A stretch of 64,000 nucleotides of DNA from Planctomycetota bacterium (GTDB taxonomy: Bacteria; Planctomycetota; Phycisphaerae; Sedimentisphaerales; Anaerobacaceae). The position numbers and the translations under genes are program-made. Numbering within the stretch: the first letter of the stretch is position 1; each line of letters starts with the position of its first letter. Location: assembly GCA_019456255.1 (NCBI GenBank), contig VRUG01000012.1:38810-102809 (forward strand), read 5' to 3'. The notes below the pieces were generated by a model. The model worked only from the letters and a program-made list of their open reading frames with translations, was not told where the DNA came from and made no database searches. This document shows, in pieces, positions 34,635 to 43,252 of this stretch.

Positions 34635-36005
34635 CTAAATTTCCGAGTATGATTCCGGCTGATAGGTTAGTTTCTGGCTTGAAACGAAGCCTGCAGGTGG
34701 TTCAGTGATTCCAGAACGGTTGAAGTAAAGGTCGTTGTTACCGCTTAGTGTCATAGGCGTACTAGAGTAATTTATAACTGACCCGGCTATTGTACCGCCC
34801 GCATTACCGGTAAATTCAATTCCATTTGCCGCGATAGTTCCGTTTAAGGTGTCGAAGTTTCCACCGAAAGAGACGCTAAATCCCGGAGCCATAAGGAAAG
34901 TTCCTGTTTCCGTTCTTATACCATCGAATTTTTCTTCCTCAGGCAGTGTGGAAATCGGGTTGCTTTGGACGTTACCCGTGAAAGTAATGGAATTAGTGGC
35001 AGAATCATCGTTCCAGTCCCCGTCTCCGACGATGATTCCGGTAATATCGGCGCTGCCGCTAAATCTAAGTACATTTGGCGTTTCAATGTATATGATTCCT
35101 CTGAGTATGACATCACTGGAAAATGTGGGGTTTGTTCCTGCAGGTATTCTGATGTTTTCAAAAGTTGTTTCGTTCATGTCAATGACGTCATCGATATATT
35201 GTTCGAAGTATGAAGGTACTGGTTGCGGGAAGTCAGCGGTGTCAACTCCGGTTTCGACGTGATTATCAATTGCGTCATCTCCAGTTTCTCCACCGATACT
35301 TGCATTGCCTGAGAGGGTAACGGTAGCATCCGGATTAGAGATACTGACGTTCCCTGCGATTTGCGAGTTTCCGCTGATAGAGAGTGCCTCGATAGTAGAA
35401 GCGCTTTCGATATATACGCTTGCTTCTACAGCGACACTTGCTCCTTCGAAGTCAACGTTTCCTTCGAGTACGAGCGGGCCTTTAGTAGCAACGCCATAAT
35501 CGAAGACGCTGTTTCCGACTTCGGTAATGTTGAAATTAGTTCTTATGGTTCTGCTTAGTTGGTAAGCATTTCCAGTGACATCGGCGCGCATGACGTCGTC
35601 GCTGATGGCTGTGATAGTGATAGTGAAAGTTTGATTCCCGGTTGAATTTAGTGTTACAGCAGGGACAGTCATAGATGAGCCGTTATATGAAGCTGAAACA
35701 TTTGTAATGTCGGCAGCGGTGAGGTAGCTTTGCAGTGCGGTGGTAGTAGCCTGGAGTCTGTCTTCGGCGGCGGTAGTACCGGAGATAGAGACCTTTGCGA
35801 GGTGGTATCTTAGGACCTCAAGCCCGGAGTATGCAGCTGCAAGTGCGGCGTTTGTCTGGTGGTGGTTCGATGCTATTTGCACGTTGTTAGCAGAGATGGT
35901 GGCCAGAGAGACAGCTAGTGCTGAGAAAATCAAGACAAAAATAAGAGAAACGATAAGCACGGCGCCAGGACGTTTCCGGCGTTTCATGTTTTTAGTGAAA
36001 TCCAT
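34635..36005 (-). CDS. PilX-like pilus-assembly protein with repeat beta region
   Basis: 456 aa. Start MDFTKNMKRRKRPGAVLIVSLIFVLIFS has the basic-then-hydrophobic N-terminus of PilX/minor pilin proteins (membrane segment about 15-38, then ISANNVQIASNHHQTNAALAAAYSGLE helix). From about 170 the sequence is a run of short strands rich in Ser, Gly, Asn and Thr (NVDFEGASVAVEASVYIESAS, SGNSQIAGNVSISNPDATV, FSGSADITGII), as in right-handed beta-helices or bactofilin-like folds. GAGGGGG lies before the start. Possible minor component of a type IV pilus or type II secretion pseudopilus; no other pilus genes are adjacent. Confidence 0.75.
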   Translation of the reverse strand: MDFTKNMKRRKRPGAVLIVSLIFVLIFSALAVSLATISANNVQIASNHHQTNAALAAAYSGLEVLRYHLAKVSISGTTAAEDRLQATTTALQSYLTAADITNVSASYNGSSMTVPAVTLNSTGNQTFTITITAISDDVMRADVTGNAYQLSRTIRTNFNITEVGNSVFDYGVATKGPLVLEGNVDFEGASVAVEASVYIESASTIEALSISGNSQIAGNVSISNPDATVTLSGNASIGGETGDDAIDNHVETGVDTADFPQPVPSYFEQYIDDVIDMNETTFENIRIPAGTNPTFSSDVILRGIIYIETPNVLRFSGSADITGIIVGDGDWNDDSATNSITFTGNVQSNPISTLPEEEKFDGIRTETGTFLMAPGFSVSFGGNFDTLNGTIAANGIEFTGNAGGTIAGSVINYSSTPMTLSGNNDLYFNRSGITEPPAGFVSSQKLTYQPESYSEI

Positions 36006-36130
36006 TTTTGGACCCCCTCAGGTTGTTCAAAATAAGAACAGGATTTCAAAGTCATATGGGCTCACTACTAAATAAAGTATAAAAAACGTTTGTAGCAAAT
36101 GGCAAACGGATAGGTAAAATAATTTCATGT

Positions 36131-36152
36131 CCTATAAAAAGGTTTTTTATGG
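36131..36152. terminator. AT-rich palindrome, possible terminator
   Basis: CCTATAAAAA-GG-TTTTTTATGG, nearly symmetrical. It lies 50 bp beyond the birA stop on the minus strand and could close the uvrB-nadC-birA operon; weak stem, so only a suggestion. 36006-36201 otherwise shows no gene. Confidence 0.4.
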
Positions 36153-36201
36153 TGTGTGCAGTGCGGTTATATGAATTTTTTCGGTTCGGCGATATTGGGA
36201 G

Positions 36202-36978
36202 TTATTTTGCAATTGAGGTATGGAGAGCATCGAAGATTCTGACGCCTCCTGAGTCGAGTTGGAGTATTAGTCCTTTTTCCGGGTCGATGCCGATGCAATT
36301 TCCGGTGAATTGTTTGTCGTTGAAGATGAGAGTTACTCTTTTGTTTAGCAGTATTGAGAGTTTTTGCCATTGTTCGATGACTTTTTTCGGTTTTTTTTCT
36401 GCGATTTTGAGCCATTGGTCGAGAGAAGTGAGCAATCTTTTGGCAAGTGATATTCGATCGCAGGTTGAGTTGGTTTCGATGTCGAGGCTTGTAGCGGTTT
36501 GCTTTATTTCGTCAGGGAGTGAGTCTTTAGTTTGGTGGCAGTTAATACCGATTCCGATGATGTATGCGGTGCGGCTATTATTTTGTTTTGATTCGAGGAG
36601 TATGCCCGCGATTTTTTTGTTGTTAAGGGTTATGTCATTTGGCCATTTAATTTTTGCATTTTGTGAGATAGCGTCAGCAACGGCGACAGCGGTAGTTAGT
36701 GAGAGGAGTTCGCCGTTTATTTTTGTTTTTGTCAGCAGTACCGAGCATAGCAGGGAGTCTCCTTTTTCCGTAATCCATTTATTTGCAGCACGTCCTCGTC
36801 CTTTTGTTTGCTCTTCGGTGAAAACCACGAGGCCGTTATTTTTTTTATTTTTGGCATATTCGGCGGCGATATCGTTTGTGCTTGAAGTTGAATTGAAGAT
36901 GAGAATTTCTTTGCCGATAAGCTTGGTTTTCAGGTTGTTTTTTATCTTGTCATGGTCGAGGTTGTCGAAGTTAGGCAT
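36202..36978 (-). CDS. birA: Biotin--[acetyl-CoA-carboxylase] ligase
   Basis: 258 aa, group I type (no N-terminal DNA-binding domain). Attaches biotin to acetyl-CoA carboxylase and related carriers. Motifs: LIFNSTSSTNDIA, TKGRGRAANKWITEKGDSLLCSVL (biotinyl-5'-AMP loop), IKWPNDITLNNKKIAGILLE, and GIGINCHQ. The C-terminal SH3-like domain (FTGNCIGIDPEKGLILQLDSGG) is present. It starts six bases after the nadC stop and is the last gene of the uvrB-nadC-birA operon. Confidence 0.95.
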   Translation of the reverse strand: MPNFDNLDHDKIKNNLKTKLIGKEILIFNSTSSTNDIAAEYAKNKKNNGLVVFTEEQTKGRGRAANKWITEKGDSLLCSVLLTKTKINGELLSLTTAVAVADAISQNAKIKWPNDITLNNKKIAGILLESKQNNSRTAYIIGIGINCHQTKDSLPDEIKQTATSLDIETNSTCDRISLAKRLLTSLDQWLKIAEKKPKKVIEQWQKLSILLNKRVTLIFNDKQFTGNCIGIDPEKGLILQLDSGGVRIFDALHTSIAK

Positions 36979-36984
36979 AATAAA

Positions 36985-37857
36985 TTACCTGTCCAGGCCG
37001 ATATCGACGGCGGATGCTGAGTGAGTAATTGCTCCGATGGCGAGCCGGTCAATGCCGCATTGTGCGATGGCAGAGACGTTTTTGAGATTGATATTTCCGG
37101 ATGCTTCGAGCAGTGGCTTTTTTGCTTTTGTGCGCATTTTGTTTTTCATCTCGACGGCGTGTTTTAGCTGCCATTGCCCCATGTTATCGAGCAGTACGAT
37201 GTCGATACCGGGTATTTTGAGGACGTAGTTTAGCTGATCGTCGACGTGGTCGACTTCAACTGCTACGAATTTAACGTTTTTTAGTTTTCTCGCCTTGTCG
37301 ATGATTTTTGCGAGCTTGATATGGAAATTTTTGCCAAGCTGCGCGATGTGGTTATCTTTTATTAGAATACCATCGTAGAGACCGATTCTGTGATTGAACC
37401 CTCCTCCGCACCTGACAGCGTATTTTTCAGGTATTCTCCATCCTGGAGTAGTTTTTCTGGTGTCGTAAATTTTAGCTTTGGTTCCTTCGATGGCTCGGAC
37501 GTATTTTCTTGTTGTTGTTGCGATACCGCTTAGTCTCTGGATGAAGTTAAGTACAACTCGTTCTGCGCTTAGCATAGAGCAGAGGGGTCCTTCGATGGTG
37601 GCGATTCTTTTTCCGACGTGAGCGGATTGGCCATCTTTTACAAGAACTTTCAATTTTAGTTTTTCGTTATATTGTCTCAGTATTTCTCTTGCGATGTCCA
37701 TACCGGAGACGACGATTTCCTCTCTTGAGACGATGTGCGCCTTTGTGATTTTGTTGTTTTTTCCGAAAAGTTCACTAGTGAGGTCGCCAGTACCGAGGTC
37801 TTCTTTAATAGCGATTTCTATTAGCGGTTTTACTTTTTCGATATTTATTTTTTTCAT
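36985..37857 (-). CDS. nadC: Nicotinate-nucleotide pyrophosphorylase (carboxylating)
   Basis: 290 aa. Converts quinolinate to nicotinate mononucleotide in NAD synthesis. Seen are DLGTGDLTSELF, the RVVLNFIQRLSGIATTTRKYV block, YDTRKTTPGWR, GGFNHRIGLYDGILIKDNHI and ASGNINLKNVSAIAQCGIDRLAIGAITHS. nadA and nadB are not in the window. It lies 12 bp after uvrB on the same strand. Confidence 0.97.
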   Translation of the reverse strand: MKKINIEKVKPLIEIAIKEDLGTGDLTSELFGKNNKITKAHIVSREEIVVSGMDIAREILRQYNEKLKLKVLVKDGQSAHVGKRIATIEGPLCSMLSAERVVLNFIQRLSGIATTTRKYVRAIEGTKAKIYDTRKTTPGWRIPEKYAVRCGGGFNHRIGLYDGILIKDNHIAQLGKNFHIKLAKIIDKARKLKNVKFVAVEVDHVDDQLNYVLKIPGIDIVLLDNMGQWQLKHAVEMKNKMRTKAKKPLLEASGNINLKNVSAIAQCGIDRLAIGAITHSASAVDIGLDR

Positions 37858-37869
37858 ATTTTTCCTGTT

Positions 37870-39873
37870 CTATTTTTTTGAATTCTTTTTTTTAATAATA
37901 TTCAGTTCGGGCATTTCCTTTATTTCTTTTAGTTTGTCCCTTAGATAAGCAGCTTTTTCGAAGTCGAGGTTTTCGGCAGCCTGGAGCATATCCTTTTCTA
38001 TTTGCGAGGTCATTTCGACTTTTTCATATTCGTTTTCATTGAATTTTATGGCTTTTTGTGCAGTTTTCCTTGCTTTTATCTGCTCAGCGAGCCCTTTTCT
38101 GATTTCTTTGACCACTGTTTTAGGCGTAATATTGTGTTTTTTATTGTATTCAAGTTGAATTTTACGCCGTCTGTAGGTTTCGTCAATAGCTTTTTGCATA
38201 GAATTAGTGACGGTGTCGGCGTACATGAAAACGATAGCGTTGATATTTCTCGCTGTTCGGCCTATGGTTTGGATGAGTGAGGTCTGGCTTCTAAGGAAAC
38301 CTTCCTTGTCTGCGTCGAGTATTGCGACAGCAGAAACTTCCGGCAGGTCGAGTCCTTCACGGAGCAGATTGATCCCGACGAGGCAGTCGAATTCTCCGTT
38401 ACGCAGTGCGCGGAGGATTTCGATTCTTTCGAGTGTATCGATTTCGCTATGTAGGTATCTGCATCGAAAGCCTTTACTTACTATGTATGCCGAGAGGCTT
38501 TCGGCTAATTTTTTTGTCAGGGTGGTGACAAGTATGCGTTCCTTTGCTTCGACTCGTTTTTTGATTTGTTCGAGCAGGTGTGGGACCTGATTTTTTGCGG
38601 GTGAGACGACAATTTCCGGGTCGATAAGTCCGGTTGGTCTGATGAGCTGCTCGACGACTTCGCCGTCGCATTTTTCCATTTCGAGTGGTCCGGGAGTAGC
38701 AGAGACGAAGATGATATTTTTCCAGTTGTCCTGGAACTCCTCGAATTTAAGCGGGCGGTTGTCGAGTGCGCTTGGCAGCCGGAAGCCATGGTCGATGAGT
38801 ACTTGTTTTCTGCTTTTGTCACCGGCCCACATGGCTTTGATTTGCGGGATGGTTGCGTGCGATTCATCGATGAACAGGAGGAAGTCTTTTGGGAAGTAGT
38901 CGATGAGTGTGTATGGACGGGTTCCTGGTTTTAGTCCTGCGAGGTGTCTGGCGTAGTTTTCGACACCGGAGCAATATCCGACTTCCTGCATCATTTCGAT
39001 GTCGTACATGGTTCTGGCCTGGAGTCGTTGTGCTTCGAGTAGTTTTCCTTCCTGGCGAAATTCCTGGAGTCGTTGTTTTAGTTCGGCTTTTATTGACACG
39101 ATAGCAGGTTCGATTCTTTCGGCTGGCATCATGTAGTGTTGAGCGGGATAGATGAATACCTGCGTTTCTTCTGCGAGTGTTTCGCCGGAGATCGTGTTGA
39201 TGTAGCTTATTTTTTCGATTTCGTCTCCGAAGAATTCGAAACGTATGGCGAAAGATTCGTATGAAGGCCAAAGCTCGACGACGTCGCCTCGGACGCGGAA
39301 GAAGCCCCGGGTGAATTCGAAATCGTTTCTTGTGTATTGCAGATCGGCGAATCGTCCGAGCAGGTCATTTCTATCGATGTAGTCGCCAGTTCTAACGGCG
39401 ATGACGGAGGCTTTATAGTCTTCGGGCGAGCCGAGGCCGAAAATGCATGATACTGATGAGACGATGATGCAGTCGCTTCTTGTTGCCAGGCTTGTGGTTG
39501 TTGAGAGTCTGAGTCGGTCGAGGTCGGCGTTTTTTGAGGCGTCTTTTTCGATATAGATGTCACGCTGGGGGATGTATGCTTCTGGTTGGTAGTAGTCGTA
39601 GTAGCTGACGAAATATTCGACGGCATTATCTGGGAAGAGTTCCTTGAATTCATCGTAGAGTTGAGCGGCGAGTGTTTTGTTGTGTGAGATGACGAGGGCA
39701 GGTTTGTTTATCCTTTCGATGACGTTTGCCATGGTGAAAGTTTTTCCGCTTCCGGTGACGCCCATGAGGGTTTGGAAGTTTTTTCCTGCGTTTAGACCTG
39801 CGGTGAGTTTTTCTATAGCTTGCGGCTGATCGCCGGCAGGTTTGTATTTGGTATTTATTTTGAAATCTGGCAT
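37870..39873 (-). CDS. uvrB: UvrABC excinuclease subunit B
   Basis: 667 aa, standard length. The helicase-like damage-verifying subunit of nucleotide excision repair. Walker A GVTGSGKTFTMANV (residues 39-52), beta-hairpin region FVSYYDYYQPEAYIPQRD, DESHATIPQ, QTIGRTARN motif VI, and a C-terminal UVR motif (EKDMLQAAENLDFEKAAYLRD) that contacts UvrC. First gene of the operon; its start faces priA across 425 bp of repeats. Confidence 0.98.
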   Translation of the reverse strand: MPDFKINTKYKPAGDQPQAIEKLTAGLNAGKNFQTLMGVTGSGKTFTMANVIERINKPALVISHNKTLAAQLYDEFKELFPDNAVEYFVSYYDYYQPEAYIPQRDIYIEKDASKNADLDRLRLSTTTSLATRSDCIIVSSVSCIFGLGSPEDYKASVIAVRTGDYIDRNDLLGRFADLQYTRNDFEFTRGFFRVRGDVVELWPSYESFAIRFEFFGDEIEKISYINTISGETLAEETQVFIYPAQHYMMPAERIEPAIVSIKAELKQRLQEFRQEGKLLEAQRLQARTMYDIEMMQEVGYCSGVENYARHLAGLKPGTRPYTLIDYFPKDFLLFIDESHATIPQIKAMWAGDKSRKQVLIDHGFRLPSALDNRPLKFEEFQDNWKNIIFVSATPGPLEMEKCDGEVVEQLIRPTGLIDPEIVVSPAKNQVPHLLEQIKKRVEAKERILVTTLTKKLAESLSAYIVSKGFRCRYLHSEIDTLERIEILRALRNGEFDCLVGINLLREGLDLPEVSAVAILDADKEGFLRSQTSLIQTIGRTARNINAIVFMYADTVTNSMQKAIDETYRRRKIQLEYNKKHNITPKTVVKEIRKGLAEQIKARKTAQKAIKFNENEYEKVEMTSQIEKDMLQAAENLDFEKAAYLRDKLKEIKEMPELNIIKKKNSKK

Positions 39874-40298
39874 TATTTACCGCCGCAACGAAGTTAGTTA
39901 AAACATCATTTTAAGGGTAAATGGTTCAAAAGACAAGGGGAAACGCATTGCCGAAAAGACATCAGGAAGCGAATGTCGAATTAGGAAGTCCGAATAAGGA
40001 ATCAATGACAAAGGACGAAGTTTTTTTTGACAGGATTACCCCCATAGATTCATAAATGAATCTAAACATGGGGACAAGTGGGGACAAGTTAAAAGGCGTT
40101 GTTAAAAGGGGGATTGTGAACTATAATGCAGACGAACCCTGCCATACGAGATGGCAGGGCTAAACTTAACGGCATAAAAACAATCCCGTCATTAAAATGA
40201 TGGGGCTCCCTAAGGGACAAGTAACCAAGATGGCAAACCCCACGTGAAACGTGGGGCTAAATAAAAAGAGTAAACGATATGGTAATGGAGTTGTTAGA
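39874..40298. repeat. uvrB-priA divergent gap with Family A and B repeats
   Basis: Family B unit at 40038-40073 (CCCCCATAGATTCATAA ... ATCTAAACATGGGG) and three Family A hairpins at 40134-40165 (CCCTGCCAT/ATGGCAGGG), 40181-40207 (CCCGTCAT/ATGATGGGG) and 40235-40260 (CCCCACGT-GAA-ACGTGGGG). The gap must also hold both promoters of the divergent genes, so these hairpins cannot all be simple terminators. GACAAGTGGGGACAAGT words are also present. Confidence 0.7.
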
Positions 40299-42647
40299 TT
40301 GGCTAAGCGTAATGTAACTAAAAATTTGTTCGAATTAACAGAGCCTATTGAAGAGGTTGTTGGTGGGCATGTTGTTCGTGTGGTGTTTGACTCGGCGGTT
40401 GATAGGGGATTTGATTATGTTGTCGGTGATGAGTTGTGGCCTGTAGAGGAGGGGCAGCGGGTTGAGGTGCCTTTCGGCAGGAGTAATAAGATTGTGGTTG
40501 GGTTTTGTGTTGGGATTGGTTCGAGGGATGAGAAGCGGAAATTCAGATTAAAGAAGGTTCGCAAGTTAGTAGACAAGGAGCCTTTGCTGGATGCGGAGTT
40601 GCTGGAACTTGGGCGGTGGATAAGTGAATATTATGTTTGTCCGTTGGGACAGGTGTTGTCTGCGATGGTTCCGGCGGCGGTTAAGAAGGGGGCAGGAGTA
40701 AAGAAGAAACGGCTTGCGTATCTGGCTAAAGATTATAAGGAGTTGATCGAAGGGATAAGGAAGGGAACTAAGCAGGAGAAAATCGTCAGCTATCTTGAGA
40801 GCAGCGCTGCGTTTGACGCGAAAAGTGCGGTTGGGATAGAGGGTTTATTGGAGGAGGTTGGCTGTACGGGCGGTCCTTTGAAAAAATTGGCGGAGAAGCT
40901 GATATTGAAAGTGACTATAAGAGAGGTTTTGAAGAGTTTGCCAGCGATACCAGAGGGGTTGGCGGTTAAGGCGAAGGAAGTTGTTCTTAATGATGACCAG
41001 GAAAAAGTTTTGGGTCATATAAACGGGGAGATAGATAGCGGAAAATTTGGGGTGACGGTTTTATATGGTGTCACTGACAGCGGTAAGACGGAAGTTTATA
41101 TTCGTGCGATAGAGAGGGTTTTGGTGAAGGGTAAGTCGGCGATAGTTTTGCTGCCTGAGATAGCGTTGACGACTCAGACGGTGCAGCGGTTCAGCAGCAG
41201 GTTTGAGAGGATAGCGGTTATGCATTCGGGATTGAATGGTGCGCAGCGGAACGCTGAATGGCAGAAGGTGAAGAGGGGCGAGGCTGATGTTGTTATAGGT
41301 GCACGTTCGGCGGTGTTTGCGCCGCTGGGGAATCTTGGTTTGGTGGTTGTTGATGAGGAGCATGAGCCGAGTTATAAGCAGGACACAGCGCCTCGGTATA
41401 ACGGCAGGAATGTCGCGATAAAGCGTGGTCATCTGGCGGGTGCGCATTGTATTTTGGGTAGTGCGACGCCCTCATTGGAGACGCTGTCGAATTGCAAGAG
41501 TAAGAAGCACTTTACGATGGTTCGATTGACGAAGCGCGTGATGGATTTTGCGAGTCCTGAGATGCGTCTTGTTGATATGAAGAATGAGGTCAGCGGTAAG
41601 GGCGTGACATTGATATCGAAGGCGTTGGAGGAGCATTTGCGGGGAGTATTGGGTAGGGGCGAGCAGGCGATATTGTTTTTGAATCGTCGCGGGTACAGCA
41701 ATTTTGTTTACTGCGCATCTTGCGGTCATAGTCTGCAGTGCCGCAACTGTGATGTGACGCTGACATTTCATAAGAAGGGCGGTTATAAGCGGGGGGGGAT
41801 CGAGACGGTGGTGGGCAAGCATATGCATAGCGGGTTTGCTATATGTCATCATTGTTCGTGTAAGACGCTGGTGCCGCAGAAGTGTCCGCTGTGTGGTAAG
41901 GGTATGGCGATGATAGGTTTGGGATCGCAGCGTCTTGAGGAGGAGTTGGAAGAAAAGTTTGGTGATGCGCGGGTTGCGCGGGTTGATAGTGACTCGATGC
42001 AGAAGGAAGATTATTATCGTTTGCTGAAAGATTTTGGTGACGGTCGGATAGATATATTGGCGGGTACGCAGATATTGGCGAAGGGGTTGCATTTTCCTAA
42101 CGTGACATTGGTGGGAGTTATCAGCGGAGATACGTGTTTGTATTTGCCTGATTTTCGTTCTAACGAGCGGACGTATCAATTGATATGTCAGGTGGCGGGT
42201 CGTGCTGGTCGTTCGGAGAAAGGCGGGGTGGTATATGTTCAGAGTTTTTTGTCGAATCAGCCAGCGATACAGTTTGCGGTGGCGGGTGACTTTGATGGTT
42301 TTGTTGAGGAGGAATTGAAGCATCGCAAGAGTTGCAATCTTCCTCCTTACTGGCGGTTGGCGTCGATAGTTATGCGTGACATGAATTTTGAGAGATTGGA
42401 AGCGGCATGTGCGGCGATGCGTGAGCGTATTGATGGTATTGTTGCGAGTGAGGGATTGGGGGTTTTGGTTCGCGGTCCTGTACCTGCGGTGATAAGCAGG
42501 ATTCAGCGTTTTCATCGTATGCAGATAATCGTGCAGGCTCCGAACGCAGTTAGCATGGGGCGTTTATTTAGCCGACTTCGCGTGATGGCGGATATTAAGC
42601 CGGCGGTTAAGGTTGCGATAGACATTGACCCTGTAAATTTATTGTAG
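40299..42647 (+). CDS. priA: Primosomal protein N', replication restart helicase
   Basis: 782 aa from TTG 40299, chosen because GGAG is eight bases upstream; an in-frame GTG at 40251 lies inside a Family A hairpin and is less likely. PriA restarts collapsed replication forks. N-terminal 3'-end-binding domain (VVRVVFDSAVDRGFDYVV), Walker A GVTDSGKTEVY, DEEH box VVVDEEHEPSY, zinc-binding CASCGHSLQCRNCDVTL and CHHCSCKTLVPQKCPLCGKG, and QVAGRAGRSEKGG. The domain order and size are normal. The product is identified with confidence; the start is not certain. Confidence 0.95.
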   Translation: MAKRNVTKNLFELTEPIEEVVGGHVVRVVFDSAVDRGFDYVVGDELWPVEEGQRVEVPFGRSNKIVVGFCVGIGSRDEKRKFRLKKVRKLVDKEPLLDAELLELGRWISEYYVCPLGQVLSAMVPAAVKKGAGVKKKRLAYLAKDYKELIEGIRKGTKQEKIVSYLESSAAFDAKSAVGIEGLLEEVGCTGGPLKKLAEKLILKVTIREVLKSLPAIPEGLAVKAKEVVLNDDQEKVLGHINGEIDSGKFGVTVLYGVTDSGKTEVYIRAIERVLVKGKSAIVLLPEIALTTQTVQRFSSRFERIAVMHSGLNGAQRNAEWQKVKRGEADVVIGARSAVFAPLGNLGLVVVDEEHEPSYKQDTAPRYNGRNVAIKRGHLAGAHCILGSATPSLETLSNCKSKKHFTMVRLTKRVMDFASPEMRLVDMKNEVSGKGVTLISKALEEHLRGVLGRGEQAILFLNRRGYSNFVYCASCGHSLQCRNCDVTLTFHKKGGYKRGGIETVVGKHMHSGFAICHHCSCKTLVPQKCPLCGKGMAMIGLGSQRLEEELEEKFGDARVARVDSDSMQKEDYYRLLKDFGDGRIDILAGTQILAKGLHFPNVTLVGVISGDTCLYLPDFRSNERTYQLICQVAGRAGRSEKGGVVYVQSFLSNQPAIQFAVAGDFDGFVEEELKHRKSCNLPPYWRLASIVMRDMNFERLEAACAAMRERIDGIVASEGLGVLVRGPVPAVISRIQRFHRMQIIVQAPNAVSMGRLFSRLRVMADIKPAVKVAIDIDPVNLL

Positions 42648-42690
42648 CTTGCAATTTGGTGGTTTTGTGATTATATTGACGGGTTAGTTT

Positions 42691-42748
42691 CGGGGAGTGG
42701 CTCAGCTTGGATAGAGCGTCCCTCAGGGAAGGTCGGAGGTTTAAAAGA
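42691..42748 (+). pseudogene. Decayed 5' copy of tRNA-Pro
   Basis: 42691-42718 is identical over 28 nt to the 5' part of the intact tRNA-Pro at 43068 (acceptor 5' strand and D arm). The anticodon arm is replaced by TCCCT-C-AGGGA, six bases shorter and with no usable anticodon loop; GGTCGGAGGTT (T-arm 5' side) follows, then homology stops. The 3' acceptor strand is absent, so it cannot be a functional tRNA. Upstream of both copies TTGCAATTT is found at similar distance, so the duplication included upstream DNA. Confidence 0.85.
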
Positions 42749-42757
42749 GGCTAATTT

Positions 42758-43009
42758 GTGTATTGCGTTTATATCCTTCAAAGTCTGAAGACGGATAGGC
42801 TTTACATTGGGCAGACCAATAATCTGGCTCGCAGGATTGAAGAACATAACACTGGTTGGGGAGGGCAGTATACTCGACAGAATGGTCCCTGGAAATTTGT
42901 TTACAATGAGTCACATTCAGCCCGCTCATCGGCAGTCACGTGGGAACGGCATCTCAAGAGTACTCGTGGCTCGCAGGAGAAAAAGAGCTTGGCTAGTATT
43001 TTAAGGTGA
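42758..43009 (+). CDS. GIY-YIG nuclease family protein
   Basis: 83 aa, start GTG 42758 with AGAGG nine bases upstream, the ribosome-binding site lying within the end of the decayed tRNA. YCVYILQS ... LYIGQTNNLARRIEEHNTG is the GIY-YIG core with the catalytic Arg and Tyr; AVTWERHLKSTRGSQEKKSL completes the UPF0213-size domain. Single-domain GIY-YIG proteins of this type are common; a few are homing or repair nucleases. Its position between two tRNA-Pro copies is unusual. Confidence 0.85.
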   Translation: MYCVYILQSLKTDRLYIGQTNNLARRIEEHNTGWGGQYTRQNGPWKFVYNESHSARSSAVTWERHLKSTRGSQEKKSLASILR

Positions 43010-43067
43010 ACTGAAAGCTGATTGCAATTTAAGCAATTATGTGTTACATTTTTGTTTTGATATTTTT

Positions 43068-43142
43068 CGGGGAGTGGCTCAGCTTGGATAGAGCGCTGCG
43101 TTCGGGACGCAGAGGTCGGAGGTTCGAATCCTCTCTCCCCGA
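43068..43142 (+). tRNA. tRNA-Pro (anticodon CGG)
   Basis: Complete cloverleaf: acceptor CGGGGAG/CTCCCCG, D stem GCTC/GAGC, anticodon stem CTGCG/CGCAG around loop TTCGGGA (anticodon CGG, reads CCG), T stem GGAGG/CCTCT around TTCGAAT, discriminator A. The terminal CCA is not encoded. Confidence 0.97.
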
Positions 43143-43161
43143 TTAAAGCATATTTTTATTT

Positions 43162-43200
43162 GAGTGAAAGTCATGGATGACTTGGCTTTTCGCTCTTTTT
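43162..43200 (+). terminator. Terminator downstream of tRNA-Pro
   Basis: GAGTGAAA (43162-43169) pairs with TTTTCGCTC, with an inner AGTCAT-GG-ATGACT, followed by five T. Placed to end the tRNA transcript. Confidence 0.75.
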
Positions 43201-43252
43201 GTGTTTGTGGGACCCTGGCGTCATTTTCTAAAACTTCACAAAGGTATTTTGT

